Positions 1 to 9,601 of a stretch of 26,999 nt of DNA are shown one piece after another. The notes beneath the pieces were generated by a model. The model saw only the letters and a program-made list of their open reading frames with translations. It had not been told where the DNA came from and made no database searches. The stretch is from contig JAJZRD010000030.1 in NCBI GenBank assembly GCA_021845945.1, forward strand, positions 1-26,999, written 5' to 3'. The stretch comes from Chloroflexota bacterium. GTDB taxonomy: Bacteria; Chloroflexota; UBA6077. A program made the position numbers and the translations under genes. Numbering within the stretch: position 1 is the stretch's first letter; every line of letters starts with the position of its first letter.

Positions 1-1
1 T

Positions 2-382
2 TCCGATCTAGGGGACCTCTTCCGTCTGACCCTGGGCTACAACAGCGGCGTGGCCTTTGGCATGTTCGCCAACAGCGCGGGGTGGCCGGTTCTCCTCTCG
101 GGCACAATCATTCTGGCCTTGCTGGTCGGGACAGTAGGAGCCCTTGTGGCGGGCAAGCTTCCGCCAGCAGTCCCCTGGTCTCTCCAGTTGATTCTCGGCG
201 GCGCCATCGCCAACTTCGCCGACCGGCTGCTGGACGGTCGGGTCACCGACTTCCTGGATGTGGGCCTGCGTGCGAGCCGCTGGCCGGCCTTCAACCTGGC
301 CGACAGCTTCATCGTGCTGGGTGTCACCGCCCTGACACTCGTGCTGCTCCTCGGCAGGGGCGAGATGGAGGTGAAGTCGTGA
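2..382 (+). CDS. lspA: Prolipoprotein signal peptidase II (partial, N-terminus outside window)
   Basis: Membrane aspartyl protease that cleaves the signal peptide from lipid-modified prolipoproteins. The frame is open from base 2 and ends at TGA 380-382, so only about the last 126 residues are present. The conserved LspA blocks are visible in order: YNSGVAFGMF, then GGAIANFADRLLDGRVTDFLD-type block with the first catalytic Asp in NFADR, and FNLADSFIV with the second catalytic Asp. Three hydrophobic segments fit the usual four-TM topology. It sits 57 bp upstream of a metal ATPase gene on the same strand. In the lead-resistance operon of Cupriavidus a signal peptidase (PbrC) is likewise linked to a P1B ATPase, so this copy may belong to the metal cluster rather than be the housekeeping one (inference). 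Confidence 0.93.
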   Translation, partial: SDLGDLFRLTLGYNSGVAFGMFANSAGWPVLLSGTIILALLVGTVGALVAGKLPPAVPWSLQLILGGAIANFADRLLDGRVTDFLDVGLRASRWPAFNLADSFIVLGVTALTLVLLLGRGEMEVKS

Positions 383-439
383 GACAGAGGGCGCTGGAAT
401 CACTTCACGGCGAACTTCAGCAAAGCGTGAGGTAGAGAA

Positions 440-2572
<2,133 letters not shown>

Positions 2573-2582
2573 GGAGGACGGG

Positions 2583-2834
2583 ATGAACTGGGACGCCCTC
2601 GCCGAGACCTTTCACGTGGCGGCGTTCATTGTGGCGGCCGCCCTGAGCGTCCCGGTTTCCGCGTGGGCCTCCGGGCACCTGTCGGTGCCGGTTAGGCCTA
2701 CCTCGGTGGGGGTGTACCTGTATCTGCTGGCTGCTTTGCCCATTTGGATCGCCTCTTTCAACCTCAGCCGGCTATTGGGCGACTTCTGGAGAGGAGCAGA
2801 CGACGCGAGGAACCATCCTGATCGCCGAAGATGA
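2583..2834 (+). CDS. Small two-TM membrane protein of unknown function
   Basis: An 83-residue protein that I do not recognise. It begins 10 bp after the ATPase stop codon with a strong AAGGAGG about 6 bases before ATG, which argues that it is translated. Two hydrophobic stretches are visible (about residues 11-33 and 46-66), followed by a short basic tail (ARNHPDRRR). The 3' end overlaps the response-regulator reading frame by roughly 35 bases in a different frame, so translation of the two may be coupled. Given its position it could be an accessory subunit of the upstream metal ATPase or of the two-component system, but nothing in the sequence proves either. Confidence 0.7.
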   Translation: MNWDALAETFHVAAFIVAAALSVPVSAWASGHLSVPVRPTSVGVYLYLLAALPIWIASFNLSRLLGDFWRGADDARNHPDRRR

Positions 2835-3495
2835 ACCGAAGATCGTCGATGTGCTGAGGCTCTACCTGGAGCGAGATGGCTACCAGGTGGTGGCAGCACC
2901 AGATGGCGCTGCGGCCCTGGAAGCCTTCCGCCGCAAGGTGCCGGACCTCGTGCTCCTAGACATCAACCTGCCAGAGGTAAACGGGCTGGAGGTGTGCCGC
3001 CAGGTCCGGGGGGAGTCCTCCACTCCCATCATCATGCTCACCGCCCGGAACGAGGAGGCCGACAAGCTGATCGGTCTGGAGCTGGGAGCCGACGACTACA
3101 TGACCAAGCCCTTCAGTCCCCGGGAGGTGGTTGCCCGTGTCCGGGCGGTGCTCCGCCGGGCCGGCCCGTCACAGCCAACTCAGGAGGTGCTGAGGGCCGG
3201 CGACCTCGTGCTGGACTCCGCTCGCCACGAGGTCAGGCGAGGCGGGGAGGCGTTGGACTTGACCCCCACGGAGTTCCGGCTGCTGGAGGTGCTGATGCGA
3301 AGCCCGGGTCGGGCTTTCAGTCGGTTCCAACTGCTGGACCTGGTGCAGGGGGAAGCCTTCGAGGGGTACGAGCGCACCATCGACGCCCACGTGAAGAACC
3401 TGCGGACCAAGATCGAGCCCAACCCCAGCCGGCCTATCCGCATCCTCACCGTCTACGGAGTGGGCTACAAGTTCGCGGAGTCCACGAGTGGATAG
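2800..3495 (+). CDS. OmpR/PhoB-family response regulator lacking a canonical start codon
   Basis: DNA-binding response regulator. The receiver domain runs from TILIAEDEP (acidic pocket) through LLLDINLP (phospho-acceptor Asp), the LTAR switch and the DDYMTKPF lysine. The C-terminal winged helix contains LTPTEFRLL and the typical ending VYGVGYKF. The first ATG/GTG in frame is GTG 2851, but that would remove the first beta strand and the acidic pocket, which are clearly encoded upstream. No ATG, GTG or TTG exists in frame nearby. The best candidate is ACG at 2800, a few bases after GGAGAGGAG (2788-2796) and followed by a typical TTRGTILIAEDEP start, as if ATG had become ACG. It is probably the partner of the kinase at 4532 and the regulator of the TTCAC boxes (inference). 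Confidence 0.85.
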   Translation, partial: TTRGTILIAEDEPKIVDVLRLYLERDGYQVVAAPDGAAALEAFRRKVPDLVLLDINLPEVNGLEVCRQVRGESSTPIIMLTARNEEADKLIGLELGADDYMTKPFSPREVVARVRAVLRRAGPSQPTQEVLRAGDLVLDSARHEVRRGGEALDLTPTEFRLLEVLMRSPGRAFSRFQLLDLVQGEAFEGYERTIDAHVKNLRTKIEPNPSRPIRILTVYGVGYKFAESTSG

Positions 3496-3567
3496 CGGGG
3501 CCTTGGAGTCACTCGGCGGGTTCGCCGTGGTCGCCGGTCCATCTGATCGGTGCGCATGGGGAGAACT

Positions 3568-3629
3568 TTCACGGCCTTCCCATGGCTCCTTCACAGGATC
3601 TTCACAGGGGGATGGTACGGTATACCTGT
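3568..3629 (+). promoter_or_regulatory. Triple TTCAC-box promoter of the PepSY Met/Gly-rich gene
   Basis: TTCAC occurs at 3568, 3590 and 3601, that is at spacings of 22 and 11 bp, on one face of the helix. An extended -10 (TGG TACGGT, hexamer 3616-3621) follows, beginning 12 bases after the start of the third box. The same arrangement with the same spacings is found upstream of the gene at 6207. Direct repeats with 11-bp period and a TCAC core are the known pattern for PhoP/OmpR-family regulators, so the linked response regulator is the natural candidate. Confidence 0.7.
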
Positions 3630-3683
3630 TGATAGGGACGGCACGCCTGTGAGCTGCGTATCGACGGAGTAAGGAGGACTACC

Positions 3684-4475
3684 GTGAAGCAACGAATAGC
3701 GGTCCTGGGGGTGGCGCTGGCAAGCGTGGCGTTGCTGGCGGTCCTGGTGGTCAGCAGCGCCTTCGCCCAGACCCCTTGGGGAGGGTACGGCCCCGGTTGG
3801 GGCTGCGGGCCGGGCGGGATGATGGGGGCCTACGGGGGACCGAACGCCCAGCCGGGGCCCGGCGGACGAGGTGGCTGGGGCATGGGCCCCGGAATGATGG
3901 GCGGCTGGTGGGGCGGTGCTCAGCCAACGGGGAACCCCATCGGCATGGATCAGGCCGAGCAGGCCGCCAGGCAGGCGATGGCGGCGAGCGGGTATCAGAA
4001 CCTGGTGATCGACGAGATCATGGAGTTCCAGAACAACTTCTACGTGGACGTGAAGGAGAAGGACAGCGGGATCCATGCCTTCGAGTTGCTGGTGGACCGC
4101 TACACCGGTGCCGTCTACCCCGAACCCGGCCCCAACATGATGTGGAACACCAAGTACGGTATGATGGGTGGCACGATGGGACGGGGGATGATGGGCCGCG
4201 GTTATGGCTGGTGGGGAGGAGCCCCTCAGCAGCCGACGGCGGACATGCCGGTGAAGGCGGACCAGGCGATCAAGAACGCCAACGACTACCTGGCCCAGGC
4301 TTTCCCTGGCGCCAAGGCCGCCGACGATCCGGCTACGTTCTACGGCTACTACACCCTGGACTTCTCCAAGGACGGGAAGACCCTGGGGATGCTCAGCGTG
4401 AACGGGTATTCCGGCCAGGTCTGGCTGCACACCTGGCACGGAGACTTCATCGGCGAGAAGGAGATCGGCAACTGA
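3684..4475 (+). CDS. Secreted Met/Gly-rich protein with two PepSY-like repeats
   Basis: 263 residues, exported. The signal peptide (about 1-29) ends AFAQT. Residues 30-80 are rich in Gly, Trp and Met (GGMMGAYGG, MGPGMMGGWWGG) with a single Cys41. Two PepSY-like alpha/beta repeats follow, about 85-145 (QAEQAARQAM...DRYTGAVYP) and 188-258 (KADQAIKNANDYL...NGYSGQVWLH), separated by a second Met-rich linker (about 150-180; KYGMMGGTMGRGMMGRG). PepSY domains are known from extracytoplasmic proteins. Met-rich segments often bind soft metals such as Cu(I) or Ag(I), but binding here is inferred. The AAGGAGG 8 bases before the GTG supports the start. The gene lies between the response regulator and the kinase, and its promoter carries the triple TTCAC boxes. 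Confidence 0.88.
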   Translation: MKQRIAVLGVALASVALLAVLVVSSAFAQTPWGGYGPGWGCGPGGMMGAYGGPNAQPGPGGRGGWGMGPGMMGGWWGGAQPTGNPIGMDQAEQAARQAMAASGYQNLVIDEIMEFQNNFYVDVKEKDSGIHAFELLVDRYTGAVYPEPGPNMMWNTKYGMMGGTMGRGMMGRGYGWWGGAPQQPTADMPVKADQAIKNANDYLAQAFPGAKAADDPATFYGYYTLDFSKDGKTLGMLSVNGYSGQVWLHTWHGDFIGEKEIGN

Positions 4476-4531
4476 GAGGCTGTCCAAAGACTAGACCAAG
4501 ATCCATCTGACTCTTCCTGGAGACCGTACTC

Positions 4532-6043
4532 ATGGGCAGCATGGCCTTCAAGCTGGTCGCTGCTTTCGCGGTGGTCGCCCTGGTGGGAGTGCTGATCGTC
4601 GCCTTCCTCGCCAACCGCCTCACGTCCAGCGCCTTCGGCAGCTATGTGGAGCAGGGGGTCCTCGCCCAGGACCAGAGGATCGCCGACTACGTCGTCGACC
4701 GCTACACGACCGGCGGGTGGCGAAGTGTCGCCACTACGCTGATGCCTATCTCCCACTCGACCGGCACCCGGCTCGTCGTGGCGGACAGCTCTGGGAGGGT
4801 CGTCGCCGACTCCTCAGGCCGGCTTACGAATAGCCCTGTCCCAAACCCTGCCCCCGGCCGGCAGGTGCTCCTGAAAGCCGACGGGAAGCCTTTTGGAACC
4901 CTCTACGTCACCGAAAGCAGCTCGGGTATGTCCGGCATGATGGGCCGGTGGGACATGATGGACGAGGGGGACACGATGGGCGGTTGGGGGATGATGGGCA
5001 ACCAGGGGTGGCGCGGTTGGATGGGAGGGCGATCCCCTGCTTCTGAGGCAAACACCAGTGGAGCAAACACCAGTTCCGCGGAGCGTTACCTGGACGCCGT
5101 GGGCCGGGCCACATGGATCGCCGGTGCCCTCGCGGTTCTGGTGGCAGTGCTCCTTGGTTTCGTCCTCAGCCGGCGCATCACATCACCCTTGAGGCGCCTC
5201 ACCCTGGCCGCCGGTCGGGTGGCCGCGGGGGACTTCTCCCAGCGGGTGGAGGTCCGCTCGAAGGACGAGCTGGCCTCCCTGGCCACCGCCTTCAACACGA
5301 TGGCCGAGAGCCTGGCGAAGACGGAGGAGCAGAGAAAGCGGCTCTTCTCCGACGTAGCTCACGAGCTGAAGACCCCCATCGCCGTCATCCAGGGGAACCT
5401 GGAGGCCATCGCCGATGGGGTGGCCGATCCCACGCCGGAGAGGGTCGCCTCCTTGCGGGAGGAGACGGCGCTGCTGACCCGGCTGGTCACCGACCTGCGG
5501 GACCTTTCCCTGGCCGAATCGGGGCAGCTCAAGCTGCATCCCCAGCCGATGGACCTGGCGGATCTTGTGAAGGGCACGGTGGTTGGTGTGCAAACCCGGG
5601 CCGAGGAGCGAGGGGTCGAGGTGGCGGCCAGCGCCGAGGAGGGATTGCCGCCGGTCCTCGCCGATCCCGACCGGGTCGGCCAGGTCCTGCGCAACCTCAT
5701 CGCTAATGCCCTGCGCTACACCCCGGGCGGAGGGTCCATCCGGGTATCGGCGGGCCTTGACGGGCAGGCCGGCCACGCGGGCATGGGAGCCCGCTTTGCC
5801 CAAGTGAGTGTAGCCGACACCGGTTCGGGCATACCCCCGGAGGACCTGCCCCACATCTTCGACCGCTTCTATCGAGTGGACAAGTCGAGAGCCAGGGCCA
5901 GCGGCGGCACGGGGTTGGGGCTCGCCGTGGTGAAGCAGTTGGTGGAGGCCCACGGGGGGAGGGTCTGGGCGGAGAGCGAGCTGGGCAAGGGCACGGTATT
6001 CCACTTCACCCTGCCGGCAGCACCCCCCAACAGGACCGGGTAG
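4532..6043 (+). CDS. Sensor histidine kinase with Met-rich ectodomain loop
   Basis: Membrane-bound kinase of 503 residues. TM1 is at about 7-28, an extracytoplasmic sensor at about 29-191, TM2 at 192-213, HAMP at about 214-266, HisKA with SDVAHELKTP (His277), and a HATPase domain with NLIANALRYTP, VADTGSGIP and GTGLGLAVVK. The sensor carries the duplicated VVADSSGR strands and then, just before TM2, a loop (132-167) with nine Met residues and motifs such as GMMGN and GWMGG. The same style of motif occurs in the secreted proteins encoded on both sides. GGAG lies 9 bases before ATG 4532. The start is 56 bp after the PepSY gene, so the two are probably co-transcribed. Its partner should be the OmpR-type regulator at 2800. 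Confidence 0.93.
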   Translation: MGSMAFKLVAAFAVVALVGVLIVAFLANRLTSSAFGSYVEQGVLAQDQRIADYVVDRYTTGGWRSVATTLMPISHSTGTRLVVADSSGRVVADSSGRLTNSPVPNPAPGRQVLLKADGKPFGTLYVTESSSGMSGMMGRWDMMDEGDTMGGWGMMGNQGWRGWMGGRSPASEANTSGANTSSAERYLDAVGRATWIAGALAVLVAVLLGFVLSRRITSPLRRLTLAAGRVAAGDFSQRVEVRSKDELASLATAFNTMAESLAKTEEQRKRLFSDVAHELKTPIAVIQGNLEAIADGVADPTPERVASLREETALLTRLVTDLRDLSLAESGQLKLHPQPMDLADLVKGTVVGVQTRAEERGVEVAASAEEGLPPVLADPDRVGQVLRNLIANALRYTPGGGSIRVSAGLDGQAGHAGMGARFAQVSVADTGSGIPPEDLPHIFDRFYRVDKSRARASGGTGLGLAVVKQLVEAHGGRVWAESELGKGTVFHFTLPAAPPNRTG

Positions 6044-6090
6044 CTCAAACCGCGGCTGCTCTCTACTCGCAGTCAGCCGGAGTTCGGATC

Positions 6091-6146
6091 TTCACACCCT
6101 CCCCATCCGGCCTTCACGGGATGTTCACATTCCCCTGGTAACCTGT
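6091..6146 (+). promoter_or_regulatory. Triple TTCAC-box promoter of the small Met/Gly/Tyr-rich gene
   Basis: TTCAC occurs at 6091, 6113 and 6124, again 22 and 11 bp apart, followed by an extended -10 (TGG TAACCT, hexamer 6139-6144) beginning 12 bases after the third box. Box spacing and -10 offset are identical to those at 3568-3621, while the intervening bases differ at many positions. That points to selection for a regulator-binding site rather than a recent duplication. Confidence 0.7.
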
Positions 6147-6206
6147 CCCCTGACAGAACAGATCAAGACGCCCCCACGGCGTCGGACGGCCAGGAGGAGA
6201 AGTGCA

Positions 6207-6542
6207 ATGAGGCGTAGGTTCGCTCTGCTGGGCACAGCGATAGCAGCTGCAGCAGCCCTCGTGGTTCTGGTGGGAAGCATAGCTTTCGCACAGGTCCCGG
6301 GAGGATACGGGTACGGCCCGAACGGATACGGCACCGGCGGTTACGGAAACGGCTATGGGATGATGGGCCGGGGAATGATGGGGGGCTACAACAGCTGGGG
6401 CTACCAGCAGGCTCCGAACAACGGGAACGGCTACTACGGCCCGCAGGGTCAGGCTCCCAATACCTCCCGGGGCTACTACGGCTGGGGCAGGCACATGGGG
6501 CCGGGGATGATGGGCGGTTACTACGGCGGCTGGGGCTGGTAG
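6207..6542 (+). CDS. Small secreted Gly/Tyr/Met-rich protein
   Basis: 111 residues with a signal peptide (about 1-29, ending SIAFAQ). The mature part is low-complexity: GYGPNGYG-type Gly/Tyr repeats, then YGMMGRGMMGG, an Asn/Gln-rich stretch, and a C-terminal MGPGMMGGYYGGWGW that closely matches MGPGMMGGWWGG of the protein at 3684. No enzymatic domain is visible. AGGAGGAGAA precedes the ATG and supports the start. It is a single-gene unit bounded by its own triple-TTCAC promoter and a strong terminator. A metal-binding envelope peptide is plausible, but the family is not one I can name. Confidence 0.85.
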   Translation: MRRRFALLGTAIAAAAALVVLVGSIAFAQVPGGYGYGPNGYGTGGYGNGYGMMGRGMMGGYNSWGYQQAPNNGNGYYGPQGQAPNTSRGYYGWGRHMGPGMMGGYYGGWGW

Positions 6543-6581
6543 CGGACCTCGGTCCAAAGGGACTTTCTCGAGGCAAGTCCC

Positions 6582-6624
6582 AACGAGCGGGCCTGATCGA
6601 TGGCACCGATCAGGCCCGCTCGTT
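6582..6624 (+). terminator. Perfect 18-bp stem-loop terminator
   Basis: Arms 6582-6599 and 6607-6624 are exact reverse complements (AACGAGCGGGCCTGATCG) around a 7-base loop, followed by TACTTCTTCTTG, a broken T-rich tail. It closes the small Met/Gly-rich gene and separates it from the ATPase promoter. Confidence 0.85.
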
Positions 6625-6651
6625 ACTTCTTCTTGTCGGGCTTCACCCAGC

Positions 6652-6711
6652 TTGCCCCACCCCAATGGGAAGTGCTATCATGGCCGAGATAGATTAAGCC
6701 ACAGCTTAATC
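6652..6711 (+). promoter_or_regulatory. Promoter and ArsR-type operator of the P1B-4 ATPase gene
   Basis: A possible promoter has -35 TTGCCC (6652-6657) and -10 TATCAT (6676-6681) with an 18-bp spacer. An inverted repeat of 8-bp arms, GATTAAGC (6692-6699) and GCTTAATC (6704-6711), with a 4-base centre lies just past the predicted start point. An AT-rich dyad there fits repression by an ArsR/SmtB sensor, and such a sensor is encoded directly after the ATPase. A related half-site, GATTAGGC on the minus strand near 9550, lies upstream of the sensor gene itself. Confidence 0.55.
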
Positions 6712-6761
6712 GTCGGATGATGGTCGGTGCGGCGCCGATGCCGCGCCCCAGGAGAGAGTGG

Positions 6762-9095
6762 ATGGAGAAGACCCTCGAACTGGAGGTCCCGCTGCTGTTA
6801 CCCGGGATCAGGGACGGTCGGGACCTGTGTCTCGAACGGCTGGAAGGGGCCCTGAAGGAACGAAAGGAGATCAGCCGGTCCCACGTGGAGCGGGACCAGG
6901 CCCCGCCCCGTCTCTGCCTTCACTACGACCCTGCCCAGATCACGGTAGAGGAGGTGCGGCGTCTCGCCCAGCGGGCGGGCACCGACATCGCCAATCGCTA
7001 TCACCACGAGGTGATCCCGGTGCAGGGGATGGACTGCTCCGACTGCGCCCTGGTGGTGGAGCACGGCATCTCCAGGGTGGACGGCGTCCTCTCGGCCAGC
7101 CTCAACTACGCCGCGGAGACCCTCCACGTGGAGTACGACACTCGCCACACGAGCAGGGGCGCCATCCAGAGGAGGATCAGGCAGCTCGGATACGACGTCC
7201 CGGCCGGACCGGTCCGCACCTGGTTTGTGGCCAACCGGGAGCTGCTTTTCAGCCTTCTCGCGGGGGCCTTGCTGTTGGCGGGCTGGGCGGGCGGGCATTT
7301 CCTGGCCTTACCCTTCGCCGTTTCCCTGGCCTTCTATCTCGCCGCTTACGTCTTCGGGGGATACGACGTCTCCCGCCACGCCCTCCATGCCCTGCGGGAG
7401 CGGGAGTTCGACACCGACGTGCTGATGGTGGTGGCGGCCCTGGGAGCGGCGGCCCTGGGCGATTTCCCCGAGGGGGCGCTCCTCCTCTTCCTCTTCAGCC
7501 TGGGCCACGCCCTGGAGGAGCGGGCCCTGGACAGGGCGAGGGGCGCCATTCGAGCCCTGTCGGACCTCGCCCCCAAGACGGCCCTCGTCCGACGCGGCGA
7601 CCGGGAGGTCGAGATCCCCGTCGGGCAGGTCCAGATCGGGGACACGGTGATCGTTCGGCCCGGGGTGCGGGTGTCGGTGGACGGAATGGTCGAGAGCGGC
7701 GCCTCGGCGGTGGACCAGTCGCCGGTCACCGGGGAGAGCGTGCCGGTGGACAAGACCCCGGGGGATCAGCTCTACGCCGGATCGGTGAACGGCGAGGGGG
7801 CCCTCACCGTCAGAGCGACCCGCCTAGCGAAGGACAGCACCCTGGCTCGGGTGATGGAGATGGTGGAGCAGGCCCAGGCGCAGAAGTCCCCCACCCAGCA
7901 GCTCACCGAGCGTTTCGTGCGCGTCTTCGTGCCGGCGGTCCTGGTGGGAGATCTGCTGCTGATCGCGGTGCCACCCCTCTTCGGCGTGCCCTTCGCGGAC
8001 TCTTTCCTCCGAGCCATGACCCTGCTGGTGGCGGCCTCGCCCTGCGCCCTCGCCCTCGGTACCCCCTCGGCCATCCTGGCAGGGGTGGCGCGGGCAGCCA
8101 GGGGCGGCGTCCTGGTCAAGGGCGGCGCTCACCTGGAGAACCTGGGGCGCCTGAAGGCCATCGCCTTCGACAAGACGGGCACGGTGACCAGGGGAAAGCC
8201 CGAGCTAACCGACGTGGTGCCACTGAACCCCATGAGGGAGAACGAGGTTCTGGCCCTGGCAGCGGCCGTCGAGAGCCGCTCGGCCCACCCGTTGGCGCAG
8301 GCGGTGGTTAGGGCGGCCCAGGAGCGGGGGCTGGCTCTGCCGGCCGTCGGCGAGGCGAACGCCCTCACGGGTCGAGGCATCGTGGCCGAGGTGGAAGGGA
8401 AGGTCGTCCGGGTCGGCAACCTGAAGCTGTTCGAGGAGATCGACATGCAGTTGCCGGCGACCGTTCAGCGACGGGCAGCGGCGTTGGAAGAGCAGGGCAA
8501 GACCACGATGGTGGTCAGCGTGGACGGGGCCACCGTGGGCCTCATCGCCGTGGCGGACGTCGTGCGCCCTGAGGCCAAAGGTGCCGTCGCCGCCCTTCAG
8601 CGAGCCGGGGTGGGCCAGACGGTGATGCTGACCGGGGACAACGCCCGGGTGGCGGCCTACATCGCCCGCCAGGTGGGGATGACGGACTATCGCGCCGACC
8701 TGATGCCCGAGGGCAAGCTGAATGCTATCGGCGAGATGGTTATCCGCTTCGGCGTGGTTGCAATGGTGGGCGACGGCGTCAACGACGCCCCGGCCCTGGC
8801 GAAGGCCACTGTAGGGGTCGCCATGGGTGGGGCGGGGACCGACGTGGCTCTGGAGACGGCGGACGTGGCCCTCATGGGGGACGATTTGTCGCGGCTCCCC
8901 TTTGCCGTCGGATTGGGACGGGCCACCCGGCGGGTCATCCAGCAGAACCTGGTGGTGTCGATGGGTGTGATCGTGGTGCTGATGGGGCTTGCCGTGACGG
9001 GGCTGGCCGGCATCGGCGTGGCCATCGTCTTTCACGAGGGCAGCACCATCCTGGTGGCGCTGAACGCACTCCGTTTGCTGGGCTTCAGGGAGTAA
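6762..9095 (+). CDS. P1B-4-type heavy-metal translocating ATPase
   Basis: 777-residue metal exporter. An N-terminal HMA-like fold without cysteines (about 3-80) is followed by a second HMA domain with GMDCSDC (CxxC 92-95). Then come the TM segments, actuator TGES 323-326, TM motif SPC 426-428, phosphorylated Asp470 in DKTGT, GDGVNDAP, and HEGST from His758 in the last helix. SPC plus HEGxT defines the P1B-4 group, associated with Co, Zn, Fe or Ni export. Frame-compatible ATGs exist from 6717, but GGAGAG 5 bases before ATG 6762 and the start of the conserved fold favour 6762. The end overlaps the convergent arsR-like gene by 11 bp. Control by that sensor through the dyad at 6692 is likely. Confidence 0.93.
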   Translation: MEKTLELEVPLLLPGIRDGRDLCLERLEGALKERKEISRSHVERDQAPPRLCLHYDPAQITVEEVRRLAQRAGTDIANRYHHEVIPVQGMDCSDCALVVEHGISRVDGVLSASLNYAAETLHVEYDTRHTSRGAIQRRIRQLGYDVPAGPVRTWFVANRELLFSLLAGALLLAGWAGGHFLALPFAVSLAFYLAAYVFGGYDVSRHALHALREREFDTDVLMVVAALGAAALGDFPEGALLLFLFSLGHALEERALDRARGAIRALSDLAPKTALVRRGDREVEIPVGQVQIGDTVIVRPGVRVSVDGMVESGASAVDQSPVTGESVPVDKTPGDQLYAGSVNGEGALTVRATRLAKDSTLARVMEMVEQAQAQKSPTQQLTERFVRVFVPAVLVGDLLLIAVPPLFGVPFADSFLRAMTLLVAASPCALALGTPSAILAGVARAARGGVLVKGGAHLENLGRLKAIAFDKTGTVTRGKPELTDVVPLNPMRENEVLALAAAVESRSAHPLAQAVVRAAQERGLALPAVGEANALTGRGIVAEVEGKVVRVGNLKLFEEIDMQLPATVQRRAAALEEQGKTTMVVSVDGATVGLIAVADVVRPEAKGAVAALQRAGVGQTVMLTGDNARVAAYIARQVGMTDYRADLMPEGKLNAIGEMVIRFGVVAMVGDGVNDAPALAKATVGVAMGGAGTDVALETADVALMGDDLSRLPFAVGLGRATRRVIQQNLVVSMGVIVVLMGLAVTGLAGIGVAIVFHEGSTILVALNALRLLGFRE

Positions 9096-9513
9096 CCTCG
9101 CCTGCCAGCGACTCGCCGGACTGTTCCGGGGCGGGGCCGTGCTCGAAGTGGGATAGGGCCACGGTGAGCAGGGTTCGGACGTGGCCGTCGTCCAGGGAGT
9201 AGTAGACGAGCTTGCCCTCCCGGCGGGTCTTGACCACCCGGAGCTGGCGCAGCATCCTCAGGTGCTGGGAGGCGGCGGCCTCCGACACGCCCGTGAGGGC
9301 GGCCAGATCGCAGGTGCACAGCTCCTGGTGCAGGAGGCTGTAGACGATCTTGGCCCGGGTGGCGTCGGCCAGGGTGCGGAAGGTCTCCGCCAGGAGGAAG
9401 AAGTCCTCGTCGTCCAGGAGGAGTTCCCTCCCACGGGCCACCCGCGCCGGGTCGGCGCCGTGCTCCCGGCAACGCTCCGCCTCAGCCTCCACTCCCCGCT
9501 GCCGTGAGACCAT
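9085..9513 (-). CDS. ArsR/SmtB-family metal-sensing repressor
   Basis: 142-residue winged-helix repressor that leaves DNA on metal binding. The core runs from ETFRTLADATRAKIV through ELCTCDLA and the recognition helix VSEAAASQHLRML to a beta hairpin (REGKLVYYSL). The alpha-5 metal site is complete: Asp109-x-His111-x10-His122-x2-His125, the pattern of SmtB/CzrA/NmtR, so Zn, Co or Ni sensing is expected. Cys66 and Cys68 in ELCTC could form an alpha-3 site as well. The frame is open further upstream, but ATG 9513 has AGGAG 9 bases before it, and the upstream residues look non-coding. The gene is convergent with the ATPase and divergent from the CsoR-type gene. Confidence 0.92.
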   Translation of the reverse strand: MVSRQRGVEAEAERCREHGADPARVARGRELLLDDEDFFLLAETFRTLADATRAKIVYSLLHQELCTCDLAALTGVSEAAASQHLRMLRQLRVVKTRREGKLVYYSLDDGHVRTLLTVALSHFEHGPAPEQSGESLAGEVTP

Positions 9514-9601
9514 CTCTCGACTCCTGTACCCAACGATGAAGTAACCGCCTAATCGTAATGATACGCCATCGGGAAGGGATGGGGCCAGCATCCGGGGCCA
9601 C

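Noticed and set aside
404..420. TTCAC...TTCAG pair upstream of the first ATPase, considered as a further regulator box
   Set aside because: Spacing is 12 not 11, there is no third box and no extended -10 at the expected offset, so it does not match the two shared promoters.
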